Positions 1 through 7,814 of a stretch of DNA of 25,001 nt are shown piece after piece. This stretch comes from UBA11650 sp963997925 (lineage in GTDB: Bacteria; Chloroflexota; Dehalococcoidia; Lucifugimonadales; UBA3495). Every line of letters begins with the position of its first letter. Within the stretch, counting starts at the first letter, position 1. A program made the position numbers and the translations under genes. Where the stretch lies: assembly GCA_963997925.1 (NCBI GenBank), contig CAXEOX010000042.1:1-25001 (forward strand). Reading direction: 5' to 3'. The notes under the pieces are model-generated. The model saw nothing but the letters and a program-made list of their open reading frames with translations. It ran no database searches and had not been told where the DNA came from.

Positions 1-1419
1 GCGGTGGCGGCAGCCGGGGTTTTCGCGCTTACCAGAGCCACCTCAACCGGCGTATCTCTCCCGGATCCTCTGAGCGATATCCAAATCACGTCTCTAGGCC
101 TCATTGTATTTTCTTCAAACCGGGACGGCAACAACGAGATCTACGTTATGGATGCCTCCGGCTCCAACTTGTCCCGGTTAACCAACCACTTGGCCTCGGA
201 TACCCATCCAAGCTGGTCGCCCAACGGACAAAGAATCGTTTTCACTTCCAACCGTGAAGGCAATCAAGACATCTTTGTCATGAACAATGATGGGTCCGAC
301 CAGATGAACGTGTCCCAAGACCCGGGTGAAGACTACGACCCAGTTTGGTCGCCGGACGGGACGAAGATTCTATTCACCTCGGAGCGGGAAACCGGTCGCG
401 AGGTTTTCGTCATGAATCTCAATGGCTCGGGACAAGACCGGCTGAGCAATAACGCCGGCCGTCAGAATTCCACAGCTGCTTGGTCGCCTGATGGGGAAAA
501 GATAGCTTTTACTTCATATCAAGGGGACCTAAATATATCCACGATACAATCCAACGGCGCCGACGAGATAGTGTTGACTGACGACCCAGCCGACGATGCC
601 AGCCCGGCCTGGTCTCCTGATGGAACGAAGATTGCCTTCCATTCGTGGCGTGACGGAAATCCAGAGATCTACGTCATGAAATCGAACGGAAATGAGCCGG
701 TCAGATTAACCTTTGATTCCGCCGCAGATTTCGAACCATCGTGGTCCCGTGACGGGACGAAAATCATGTTTGAGTCCGACCGGGATGACGGGAGAGGCGT
801 TTATACCATAAACCCGGACGGCACCGGCTTAACCCGCCTATCCCAGAGCGGAGACTCTTCCCCCGCTTGGTCCCCCCGTCCGATTCCGGGCAAGTTGAAA
901 ATATTCTTGGTCCCTTCTTTGAGGGACCCTCAGAGTTTGTCTACGTCGGCCGAGGGACTGGGCAAGCTTTCCGTCCTACAAGTGCCACTGGTACCATTAG
1001 TTACTGGCGCAGCGCATAACGCATTGCTTCCGCATCTGGGGGGCAATTCTTCTTTAGTGTTCGCTGGAACCGGTTTTTCGGGAGATTGGTTCGAGAACGA
1101 CACAACCCGCCTAGTTATCCAACTGAACGGTCCCCTGAGCGACGTCGAATATTTTCAGTGCGTCGGCCTGAGCGTCAATAAAATCTCTGAGTCTAGTTCC
1201 TGCGGCGATGGGTTCCACGTGAGTCAAATGGTACCGGGTGGATTCACCGTGGAACTTGAACTACCTTCCATTCAAGCCATCGACCCGTCGGACCGGCTGG
1301 AGCTAACCTTCGTACTTGGGACCACTGTACCGGATGGCAAAAAAGTGGTCCCGAACCTGATCTTCGGTGGTGATTCCGCCCTAAAGATTAGTTATCTTGA
1401 GATTGGCTCTGACCGGTGA
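1..1419 (+). CDS. TolB-like beta-propeller protein, 5' partial
   Basis: The frame is open from the window edge, so the true start and any signal peptide probably lie upstream; the GTG at 4 is just the first possible start. Counting from it, residues about 31-291 are six to seven PD40/WD40-type blades, each carrying a variant of 'SWSPDGTKIxFxS' followed by 'EIYVMNxDG', as in the TolB C-terminal propeller. Such propellers act extracytoplasmically, binding proteins or ligands. Residues about 295-471 form a beta-rich C-terminal region I do not recognise, with two cysteines (in 'FQCVG' and 'SSCGDG') that could form a disulfide. The stop lies 6 bases from the convergent amidohydrolase stop, and no hairpin terminator fits between them. 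There is no Tol-Pal gene nearby, so a Tol system role is not supported; a secreted or surface propeller protein is the safest reading. Confidence 0.85.
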   Translation, partial: AVAAAGVFALTRATSTGVSLPDPLSDIQITSLGLIVFSSNRDGNNEIYVMDASGSNLSRLTNHLASDTHPSWSPNGQRIVFTSNREGNQDIFVMNNDGSDQMNVSQDPGEDYDPVWSPDGTKILFTSERETGREVFVMNLNGSGQDRLSNNAGRQNSTAAWSPDGEKIAFTSYQGDLNISTIQSNGADEIVLTDDPADDASPAWSPDGTKIAFHSWRDGNPEIYVMKSNGNEPVRLTFDSAADFEPSWSRDGTKIMFESDRDDGRGVYTINPDGTGLTRLSQSGDSSPAWSPRPIPGKLKIFLVPSLRDPQSLSTSAEGLGKLSVLQVPLVPLVTGAAHNALLPHLGGNSSLVFAGTGFSGDWFENDTTRLVIQLNGPLSDVEYFQCVGLSVNKISESSSCGDGFHVSQMVPGGFTVELELPSIQAIDPSDRLELTFVLGTTVPDGKKVVPNLIFGGDSALKISYLEIGSDR

Positions 1420-1425
1420 CACACC

Positions 1426-2844
1426 CTATCTGACAGGTCCGCCGATGGGTGACCTAGGGCCTTCACAAGCCAAGAATTCGCCGTAGCCGGGCTGTTGTTC
1501 CAGGTTACCCTGGTTCAGAAGCACTTGACCCCGCAACAGTGTCATCCAGGGAGTCCCTTTAACCTCCCATCCTTCGAACAGGGTGTAACCGGCGTTGCTC
1601 TGATGGTCCTTAGCGGTGATTACCCGGTCGGTTTGCGGGTCCATTATCAAGAGATCCGCGTCGGACCCCACCTGGATCACACCCTTCCTGGGATAAAGAC
1701 CGAATATACGCGCGGGGTTCTCCGACATGACCCGGGCCAACCACCAGATAGGCAAACCCCGCTTAACTACTCCTTCGCTGTATGTGAGGGAAACTATGGT
1801 CTCCAATCCAGGGGAGCCAAAGGGCACCGAAGCGCCTTCGGGCGTCACGAATATGTTGTCCCACCCGACCTGTTTCAGTTCCTGGGGATGCGGCGAATGA
1901 TCGCTGGAAACGATGGACGTGTGCCCTTGCTCCAACCCGCGCCACATTGCCTCCCGGTCCGGACCGTCCTCCGCTCGCAGGGGAGGTCCAATCTTCGCCA
2001 GGGGACCCACCTTCGCCATCTCCGCATCGGACAGCAGCAAGTATTGAGGGCAGGTCTCCGTCCAAACCCGTTGGCCTAGAGATTGGGCCTGCTTGATGCG
2101 CTCCATCCCCAGGTGCGTGCTCAGATGCACCACGTAAGTGGGGCAATGAGTGGCCGAGCTCATGTTGACCGCTCGGTTGATGGCCTCTTCTTCCGCCCAA
2201 TCGGGACAGGCCCTGGGGAAATCGGTGGGATGGGAGTGTCCATCGGCAATCAGTTTGTTCTCCAGGTATTCGATGATGTTGCCACTCTCGCAATGGAGTT
2301 GCATCACACCGCCTCCGGAAGCCACGATATCCATGGCGTTGCAGATGTAGTCGTCGTCGCACATGCGCCAGGGGCGCTTCTTATATGTCATGAACATCTT
2401 GTAGGATTTGACCCCCATCTCCAAAGCCTGGGGCAATCCCTGAAGGATGTCCGGCCGGTTCTGCAACATGAAGTGGAAAGCGAAATCCACTAGAGCGTTG
2501 CTGGCGAATTCCTCTTTGCTCCGGTTGATAGCCTCGGGCAGGGTTTCGTCACCCTCCAGATTGTAGCTGCCGAAGGGAATCAGGGTGGTGAGGCCCGCCC
2601 TCGCTGCAGCTAGCGCCCCCAATTCGTAATTATCGTGGCCGTCCAGATGGACGTGGCTGTCGATAAGTCCAGGCAATACGAATTTGCCCGCCGCGTCGAT
2701 ATACTTATCCGCCGGGGGCAGCAGATGCTCCGGCCCGATGGCGGCGATCTTTTCACCGGATATCGCGATGGAGCTTTCGTAAACTTGCGAAGAAGTAACT
2801 ATTTGTCCACCCCGAATTATCGTATCTACTCTTACATCCGCCAT
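1426..2844 (-). CDS. Dihydropyrimidinase/hydantoinase-type amidohydrolase
   Basis: A 472-residue cytosolic metal-dependent amidohydrolase of the dihydropyrimidinase/D-hydantoinase/allantoinase branch, which opens cyclic amides such as hydantoins or dihydropyrimidines. The binuclear metal site is complete: H64 and H66 in 'DSHVHLDGH', the lysine expected to be carbamylated (K149 in 'SYKMFMTYK'), H184 in 'MQLHCES', H240 in 'YVVHLST' and D315 in 'SSDHSPHP'. Length is normal for the family. The start is supported by a strong ribosome binding site (GGGGAGG, 6 bases before the ATG). It lies downstream of the same-strand short-chain dehydrogenase across an 80-base gap that holds its own TATAAT element, so it may be transcribed separately. 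The exact substrate cannot be told from sequence; allantoinase or phenylhydantoinase activity is possible. Confidence 0.9.
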   Translation of the reverse strand: MADVRVDTIIRGGQIVTSSQVYESSIAISGEKIAAIGPEHLLPPADKYIDAAGKFVLPGLIDSHVHLDGHDNYELGALAAARAGLTTLIPFGSYNLEGDETLPEAINRSKEEFASNALVDFAFHFMLQNRPDILQGLPQALEMGVKSYKMFMTYKKRPWRMCDDDYICNAMDIVASGGGVMQLHCESGNIIEYLENKLIADGHSHPTDFPRACPDWAEEEAINRAVNMSSATHCPTYVVHLSTHLGMERIKQAQSLGQRVWTETCPQYLLLSDAEMAKVGPLAKIGPPLRAEDGPDREAMWRGLEQGHTSIVSSDHSPHPQELKQVGWDNIFVTPEGASVPFGSPGLETIVSLTYSEGVVKRGLPIWWLARVMSENPARIFGLYPRKGVIQVGSDADLLIMDPQTDRVITAKDHQSNAGYTLFEGWEVKGTPWMTLLRGQVLLNQGNLEQQPGYGEFLACEGPRSPIGGPVR

Positions 2845-2885
2845 GTGAGGCCTCCCCTAGATAAATTCATGTCGTATGAGACTTT

Positions 2886-2936
2886 AATAACTAGCGCTGA
2901 CAGCAACGATTATACTCAATCTAATCACTCTGCCGT
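2886..2936 (-). promoter_or_regulatory. Candidate promoter of the amidohydrolase
   Basis: On the minus strand a perfect TATAAT lies at 2914-2909, upstream of the amidohydrolase ATG. A weak -35 (ATGACG) sits about 19 bases further upstream, overlapping the last codons of the dehydrogenase gene. The -10 is convincing; the -35 spacing is not ideal. Confidence 0.35.
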
Positions 2937-3782
2937 CATCTCGGCGCTGATTTCCCACAGCCGTGCCGCCGTGTCTTCATCATAGGATGCGTCTGCGGAC
3001 CTAACGGCCTGTGACTTCTCATAATAGCCGCCCGTGATTCCTTCCATCTCGTTCGAACTGGCAAGGTAGATACTGGTCAGGGCTCCTTCTGAAGGGCTGA
3101 TACCCCTCAAACCAAAAAAGAAAGAAAAGATGGGTCCGATCTTGCCGTTGTTGCACAGGAATCTGGTTGCCACTACGCCGGGATGCAGCGCGTTTGCCGT
3201 CACGCCCGTACCTTCCAGCCGCCGGGCCAATTCGTAGCTGAAAAGCACGTTCCCTAACTTGGACTGGGCATAGGCCCGGAAACCCCGATACCTCCCTTGG
3301 CCCTGCAGGTTTTCCAAGTTCATCCCGATCTGGCGGTGGGAACTGGATGACACATTTACGATTCTGGCCGGTGCGCTGGAGATCATCAGGTCTATCAACA
3401 GATCTGTTAGAAGAAAATAGCTCAAGTGATTTAGTGCGAACGTTAACTCTATGCCGTCCTCGGTAAAGCGGCGGGCCAAGTTGATGGCCCCAACGTTGTT
3501 CACCAGCACGTCCAATCTTGCGTAACGGGTTTTGAATTCGTCAGCAAGCCGCCTAACCTCTCGCTGCGATGAAAGATCGGCGACTAGGTATGCGATCTCC
3601 GGGTTTCTGGTCCATTGCTTGATACGTTCGACCGACGCAGAGCACCGCTCGATATTCCGGCCGGCTAGTATCACCGTAGCGCCCAAGGAAGCCAGACCAG
3701 ATGCGGTAGCCTCTCCGATGCCAGCGGTGGCCCCGGTAACCAAACATATCTTCCCGGCCATGGGTAGGTCGATGATAGCCAT
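2925..3782 (-). CDS. Short-chain dehydrogenase/reductase (retinol-dehydrogenase-like)
   Basis: A 285-residue classical SDR with an NAD(P)-binding Rossmann fold. Visible motifs: the cofactor loop 'TGATAGIG' at residues 16-23, 'ADL' near 68-70, 'NNVG' at 95-98, the structural Asn near 118, the catalytic Ser in 'VNVSSSS' near 145-148, and the catalytic pair Y171/K175 in 'YAQSK', followed by 'HPGVVATRF'. The spacing and the 'HPGVV' block resemble the retinol dehydrogenase/WW-domain oxidoreductase-like group, which oxidises or reduces alcohols and carbonyls; R41-N43 after strand 2 suggests NADP(H). The ATG has a GGAG motif 7 bases upstream. It precedes the amidohydrolase on the same strand but the gap is 80 bases, so shared function is uncertain. 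The substrate is unknown. Confidence 0.9.
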   Translation of the reverse strand: MAIIDLPMAGKICLVTGATAGIGEATASGLASLGATVILAGRNIERCSASVERIKQWTRNPEIAYLVADLSSQREVRRLADEFKTRYARLDVLVNNVGAINLARRFTEDGIELTFALNHLSYFLLTDLLIDLMISSAPARIVNVSSSSHRQIGMNLENLQGQGRYRGFRAYAQSKLGNVLFSYELARRLEGTGVTANALHPGVVATRFLCNNGKIGPIFSFFFGLRGISPSEGALTSIYLASSNEMEGITGGYYEKSQAVRSADASYDEDTAARLWEISAEMTAE

Positions 3783-3858
3783 TCATTCACTCCGTCCGGT
3801 CAGCATTGATGTCAGCACCGATAATAACCTATCTGCCGCGGGTAGGTTACCCGGCTGG

Positions 3859-3880
3859 TGTATAGTTGGTGGTGAAAGGA
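3859..3880 (+). promoter_or_regulatory. -10 element and ribosome binding site of the RTX-repeat gene
   Basis: TATAGT at 3860-3865 resembles a -10 box, and GAAAGGA at 3874-3880 is a good Shine-Dalgarno motif 6 bases before the ATG at 3887. This decides the start in favour of 3887 over the in-frame TTG at 3866. No clear -35 is seen. Confidence 0.4.
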
Positions 3881-3886
3881 TGGGCC

Positions 3887-4414
3887 ATGAAGAACCCTGT
3901 AATAATATCGTTGATGGCGTTAGCCGTAGCTTTGCTGACGCTGAGCAGCGACAATCCAGCATCCGCTCAAGTAGTAACCCTGTGCATCGGTAACGGCCAG
4001 GTTACCGGCCGCATCGTAACCGGCACACCATTTGGCGATTTCATCGACTGCAGCGTCTCCATCGGGGACTTGGTCATATTTGGGTTGGGCGGCGACGATT
4101 GGATCGTAGGTGGCCGTGGGGCCGACGTTATCGACGGAGGACCCGGTAACGATATCCTGATAGGCCGGGATTCCAAAGATTTCATACGGGGCGGGCCGGG
4201 TAAAGATTTCCTTGCCGGAGGCCGCGGTGACGATTTACTGCGAGGCGAGGATGGCGCCGATCAGTTATTTGGTGGCGATGATAACGACCTGCTGTTCGGG
4301 GGCGCTGGCGATGACATCATGTTCGGAGGCGCCGAAGTTGACCTTTGTAACGGGCAGGATGGGAGTGGCGACCTGGCCAGCTCTTCCTGTGAGATGCCCG
4401 CCAACGTTCCTTAG
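3887..4414 (+). CDS. Small secreted protein with RTX-type calcium-binding repeats
   Basis: A 175-residue protein with a Sec signal peptide: 'MKNP', a hydrophobic core at residues 5-20, and a likely cleavage after ASA27. From about residue 66 to 152 it is almost entirely nonapeptide repeats of the GGxGxDxUx type (for example 'GGPGNDILI', 'GGRGDDLLR', 'GGAGDDIMF'), about nine to ten copies, which fold as a calcium-loaded parallel beta-roll. Cysteine pairs (C33/C55 before the roll, C154/C168 after it) may cap the roll with disulfides. Unlike RTX toxins it has no catalytic domain and uses an N-terminal signal peptide instead of a C-terminal type I signal; no type I secretion genes are nearby. It is transcribed divergently from the dehydrogenase. 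A structural or calcium-binding surface role is likely; a specific function cannot be given. Confidence 0.82.
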   Translation: MKNPVIISLMALAVALLTLSSDNPASAQVVTLCIGNGQVTGRIVTGTPFGDFIDCSVSIGDLVIFGLGGDDWIVGGRGADVIDGGPGNDILIGRDSKDFIRGGPGKDFLAGGRGDDLLRGEDGADQLFGGDDNDLLFGGAGDDIMFGGAEVDLCNGQDGSGDLASSSCEMPANVP

Positions 4415-4627
4415 ATGTCTTACGGTCACGCATCCGTCATTCCGAGGGATGCCGAAATCCAGAGAATTCCACGATTTGAACCGCTTCAATTGCCGCAGCG
4501 GTGCTTGGACTCTCGCCTGCGCGGTAGTGACGGATGGTATTTAAACACTCTCCCGACTATCCAGCAAAGACCGGGAGCCATGCTAGTTTTATTCCCAGGT
4601 GATACACTTCGTCTACTCCAGCCTACT

Positions 4628-4653
4628 GGATTCCCGGCTACGCGGGAATGACA
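4628..4653 (+). repeat. Palindromic repeat unit (best copy)
   Basis: GG, then ATTCCCG, loop GCTACG, then CGGGAAT, then GACA. The 7-bp stem is perfect. It matches the dispersed repeat family also seen at 4831-4857 and 24907-24933. Confidence 0.8.
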
Positions 4654-4830
4654 GGTTGGCGTTGGCAATACTCCCCGTCATCCCGGCGTAGGAGTTTGTG
4701 AATTTATAGCGAAAAGGCTAATCTATAGTCTCAATACAGGCGTGCATTCAGTCTCATTAAGCCCTCTAATGGGATTTATTTACAAACTTGTAGGCCGGAA
4801 TCCAGAGAACATATTGAAGCCAGCGAACTT

Positions 4831-4857
4831 GGACACCGGTCTACGCCGGTGTGACGA
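4831..4857 (+). repeat. Palindromic repeat unit with changed stem
   Basis: GG, then ACACCGG, loop TCTACG, then CCGGTGT, then GACG. It has the same architecture as the 4628-4653 copy, but several stem positions have changed on both sides and pairing is kept. Confidence 0.75.
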
Positions 4858-4893
4858 AAGCAAGTCCCTCACGCACTCAGATGGTGGCCTTCA

Positions 4894-4922
4894 TTGGGAC
4901 AACCCTAAGCCACGATTAAAAT
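4894..4922 (+). promoter_or_regulatory. Candidate promoter of the tandem MFS genes
   Basis: TTGGGA at 4894-4899, a 17-base spacer, and TAAAAT at 4917-4922 form a plausible vegetative promoter about 40 bases before the ATG at 4964. A second TATAAA lies at 4948-4953. Confidence 0.45.
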
Positions 4923-4963
4923 GTACCGACGGGAAGAGGTATAGAGGTATAAAAGAGATATAG

Positions 4964-6292
4964 ATGCTTAAGGTCAATCTCCGGCCGGCAGGTCTGGCTG
5001 TTGGGTCCCACAAGATACATTACGCTTGGGCCATAGTAGGAGTGGCATCCGCCATGTGGATGACCACCTCTGTGATTCGGTTCGCTGCCAGCGTGCTGGT
5101 GCCCTACCTACAGGAAAACTTCGGTTGGAGCATCTTTGACATATTCGCTGGCTTTGCGATTCAGTGGATCGCTTCGGCGTTGGCCAGCCCTTTAGTTGGG
5201 TGGTTGGGAGACCGTTATGGCGTCCGGCGGATAATGGTGTTGGGCGCCTTAATCTTCGTCGTCGGCATGCTTCTCACCGGCACGATGACTCATCTGTGGC
5301 AGTTCTATCTGTTCTATGGAATCATTCTGTCCCTCGCCATGGCCATCTTCCAGGTACCGATGGTAGCAGCGGTTACCCTTTGGTTCAGGAAGCACCTAGG
5401 CATAGCCATGGGTACCATGCAAGCGATTCAAGGCTTGGGGACCGCAGCGGCAATCTTCCTAGTGTCCTTGATGGTCGATTCTCTGGGGCTGATGTGGACC
5501 TTCTGGTTGCCGGGTATAGCCGGTGGGACGATACTGTTTCTACTGGTTCGCTTGTTTTACAACGAGCCCGGCGAGATCGGCATCAAGGCATGGGGGGCCT
5601 CGGAAGACGAACCATTGGAGCGGTTGCTTGAAGGGCCGATAGCCAAGGCCAGGACCAGTGGATTCCTGCGGCTGGCCCAACGTACGGGTACCTTTTGGAA
5701 CCTCATCGGTATCCACTTCTGGGGATGCGCCGGACACAACATCATATTGATGGGTCTGGTCGCCATGGTGGTTCAGCGGGGCATCTCGACGGGAGCCGCG
5801 GCGGGGGTATTGATTGCTCTGACGGTGACGAGCACTATAACCCGGTTCGCCGTTCCCATAGTCGCTGATCGTATGGGCAGCAAAGCCGCCATGGCCGTCT
5901 GTTTTTCGTTACAGACGTTTCCGGTATTGATGCTGTTGGTTGCCAATGACCTGTGGGTTTTCTATCTGTTCGCCATCTTATTCGGTATCGGTATCGGCGG
6001 CGAGATGACCGCCTTCCCCATAATCAACCGCCAATACTACGGCAACGCGCCCATCGGCACCACCTACGGTTGGCAGGTGGGAGGGGGAGGCATGGGCATG
6101 GCTATAGGCTTGTTGGTAGGCGGTTTTATCTGGACCCAAACCGGATCATTTATCGGAGCCGTGTGGCTCTCATTCGGTTTGAGCTTGGTGGGAGTATTTT
6201 GCATCTGGGCGTTGCCGAATACGTCCCATCACTTGATACCGGATTGGGAGGAAACCCTGCCCCTAGAAGCCCGTTCATCAGCCAGCTCATGA
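4964..6292 (+). CDS. MFS transporter (first of a tandem pair)
   Basis: A 442-residue major facilitator with about 12 hydrophobic segments in two six-helix halves and a hydrophilic central loop near residues 200-235. The signature loop between helices 2 and 3 is present as 'GWLGDRYGVRR' near residue 80. The overall pattern resembles the oxalate/formate antiporter and monocarboxylate carrier groups, which move small organic anions across the inner membrane, but the substrate is not readable. The N-terminal 'LRPAGLAVGSHKIHYAWAIV' aligns directly with the downstream paralogue, which supports this start. The next gene begins 82 bases later on the same strand, so the pair is probably co-transcribed from the promoter at 4894-4922. 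Confidence 0.88.
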   Translation: MLKVNLRPAGLAVGSHKIHYAWAIVGVASAMWMTTSVIRFAASVLVPYLQENFGWSIFDIFAGFAIQWIASALASPLVGWLGDRYGVRRIMVLGALIFVVGMLLTGTMTHLWQFYLFYGIILSLAMAIFQVPMVAAVTLWFRKHLGIAMGTMQAIQGLGTAAAIFLVSLMVDSLGLMWTFWLPGIAGGTILFLLVRLFYNEPGEIGIKAWGASEDEPLERLLEGPIAKARTSGFLRLAQRTGTFWNLIGIHFWGCAGHNIILMGLVAMVVQRGISTGAAAGVLIALTVTSTITRFAVPIVADRMGSKAAMAVCFSLQTFPVLMLLVANDLWVFYLFAILFGIGIGGEMTAFPIINRQYYGNAPIGTTYGWQVGGGGMGMAIGLLVGGFIWTQTGSFIGAVWLSFGLSLVGVFCIWALPNTSHHLIPDWEETLPLEARSSASS

Positions 6293-6374
6293 CCAGCCGC
6301 CATGGAACTCGGCCCAGCGTCGAGGGCATCCTGCGAGGCCAAGAACATGATTCGACCCGAATGGGAAAATAAGC

Positions 6375-7712
6375 TTGTTTAAGGCTGATTTAAGACCGGC
6401 TCACCTAGCCATCGGATCGCGACGGATCCATTACGGCTGGGTGATTGTAGTTATAGCCTCGACCATTGGGTCAATCACCTCTGCCGTTCGATTTGCCGCC
6501 ACTGCCCTGGTCCCCCACCTTAGGGACTCTGCCTCGGGGCTTGGCTGGAGCTACGGCGCCATAACCCTTGGCTTCAGCCTCCAGTGGTTCGTCTTGGGGA
6601 TCGTGAGCCCCTATGTAGGCTGGCTGGGGGACAGGTATGGCGCCCGCCGGCTGTTGTTGTTTGGAACATTCTTGTTCATCGCCGGCATGTTGCTCACGGG
6701 CATCATGACCAGCCTGTGGCAGTTCTACCTCTTCTTCGGCGTCATGCTGGGTGTCTCCACCACCGTTTTTTCCATACTCCTAGTAACGGGCGTCACCCTG
6801 TGGTTCAGGAGACGTCTGGGCGTGGCCATGGGGGCCATGGGGTCCGTTCAGGGAATCGGGACGATCGCATTCCTTTTCCTGATTGCCGTAGCTTTTGATG
6901 TGCTGGGCATGAAGTGGATCTTTTGGATCCCCGGCATCGCTGGCGGGGCGATCGTGCTCTTACTGATTAAGTTCTTTTACAACGAACCCGGCGACATAGG
7001 CTTGCGTCCTCTGGGCGCTCCTGAAGGCGCGCCTGTTCATAGGCCTCAGAATGACGATATGGCTCAGATAAGGGCCAAAGTGTTCCTTAGGCAAGCTCAA
7101 CGGACCAGTACGTTCTGGAACCTCATCGGCATCCACTTCTGGGGCTGCATGGGCCACAACATTATCAATGTGCTGTTGGTGGCCATAGCCGTTGACCGCG
7201 GGCTTTCCCTCGGAGTGGCTGCCGGTGTCCTTGCCACGCAACAGGTCGCCGGCGTCTTCGCTCGGGGCGCCGTTCCGGTCATTGCGGACCGCATCGGCAG
7301 CAAGAGTGTTTGGGTTGCCGGCATGTCTCTTCAAGCCTTTCCTTTGCTCCTCATCCTCTTCATCCAAGACGCCTGGGCTTTTTATCTCTTCGCCATCCTA
7401 CTTGGTATCGGTCAAGGGGCTGAGGTTCCTACCTTCCCTATCGCCAACCGGCAGTACTTCGGAGATGTCCCTCAAGGAAGCCTATACGGGTGGCAGAACA
7501 TCGGGAACGGCCTGGGGATGGGAATGGCGCCCGTGGTCGCTGGATTCCTGTGGGACGTAACCGGAACCTCTGCAGTTCCTCTAATCATGTCCCTGGGCTT
7601 TAGCATCATGGCATTGGTCTCGGCTCTGCTGTTGCCCAGCTCGTCACGTCAATTGATTCCCGATTGGGAGGATGCGCTGCCTTCGGAGGCCCGTTCGCGG
7701 GCCAGCCTGTGA
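6375..7712 (+). CDS. MFS transporter (second of a tandem pair, TTG start)
   Basis: A 445-residue major facilitator closely related to the gene just upstream. The two share the N-terminal 'RPAHLAIGSRRIHYGWVIV' pattern, 'GWLGDRYGARR' in the helix 2-3 loop, 'TFWNLIGIHFWGCMGHNII' after the central loop, and the C-terminal 'LIPDWEDALPSEARSRAS'. About 12 transmembrane helices are expected. The start is a TTG at 6375: no ATG lies in the conserved N-terminal block, and the paralogue begins at exactly the homologous residue. The ribosome binding site is weak (GGGAAAA). The pair is probably a local duplication that has diverged, perhaps to carry different but related anions. The substrate is unknown. 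Confidence 0.88.
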   Translation: MFKADLRPAHLAIGSRRIHYGWVIVVIASTIGSITSAVRFAATALVPHLRDSASGLGWSYGAITLGFSLQWFVLGIVSPYVGWLGDRYGARRLLLFGTFLFIAGMLLTGIMTSLWQFYLFFGVMLGVSTTVFSILLVTGVTLWFRRRLGVAMGAMGSVQGIGTIAFLFLIAVAFDVLGMKWIFWIPGIAGGAIVLLLIKFFYNEPGDIGLRPLGAPEGAPVHRPQNDDMAQIRAKVFLRQAQRTSTFWNLIGIHFWGCMGHNIINVLLVAIAVDRGLSLGVAAGVLATQQVAGVFARGAVPVIADRIGSKSVWVAGMSLQAFPLLLILFIQDAWAFYLFAILLGIGQGAEVPTFPIANRQYFGDVPQGSLYGWQNIGNGLGMGMAPVVAGFLWDVTGTSAVPLIMSLGFSIMALVSALLLPSSSRQLIPDWEDALPSEARSRASL

Positions 7713-7739
7713 GTAGCTCTCCTGTGAAGCCAGAGAACC

Positions 7740-7807
7740 GTGATACAATGTGCCGGTTTAATGGCGCGGCAGCCTGACCAAACCTAATAACCCAATATCA
7801 ATGGAGG
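7740..7807 (+). promoter_or_regulatory. Extended -10 and ribosome binding site before the dienelactone hydrolase
   Basis: TGATACAAT at 7741-7749 is an extended -10 element (TGn plus TACAAT) with only a weak -35. GGAGGG at 7803-7808 is a strong ribosome binding site for the ATG at 7815. The gene may therefore have its own transcript apart from the MFS pair. Confidence 0.45.
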
Positions 7808-7814
7808 GAAAACA

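Larger units (their letters stand above)
4415..4963. repeat. Gene-free stretch with clustered palindromic repeats
   Basis: No credible gene is seen. The stretch holds at least six copies or half-copies of one short palindromic family with core CTACG: 4434-4460 (reverse, degenerate), 4507-4533 (forward), 4628-4653 (forward, perfect 7-bp stem ATTCCCG/CGGGAAT), 4675-4693 (reverse, one arm lost), 4790-4805 (reverse half) and 4831-4857 (forward, perfect 7-bp stem ACACCGG/CCGGTGT). Copies in opposite orientation lie next to each other, so larger foldback structures are possible. The short open frames here run through these repeats and have no ribosome binding site or family signature. Confidence 0.7.

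Noticed and set aside
1495..2493. Plus-strand open frames opposite the amidohydrolase gene
   Set aside because: They are antisense to a gene whose full metal-binding motif set is intact, and they show no family signature or ribosome binding site.
4434..4857. CRISPR array
   Set aside because: The repeats are palindromic, irregularly spaced, in both orientations and diverged in sequence; there are no uniform spacers and no cas genes.
4415..4963. Short open frames in the repeat-rich gap before the first MFS gene
   Set aside because: Their codons run through palindromic repeat copies and are low in complexity; no start signal or recognisable protein is seen.
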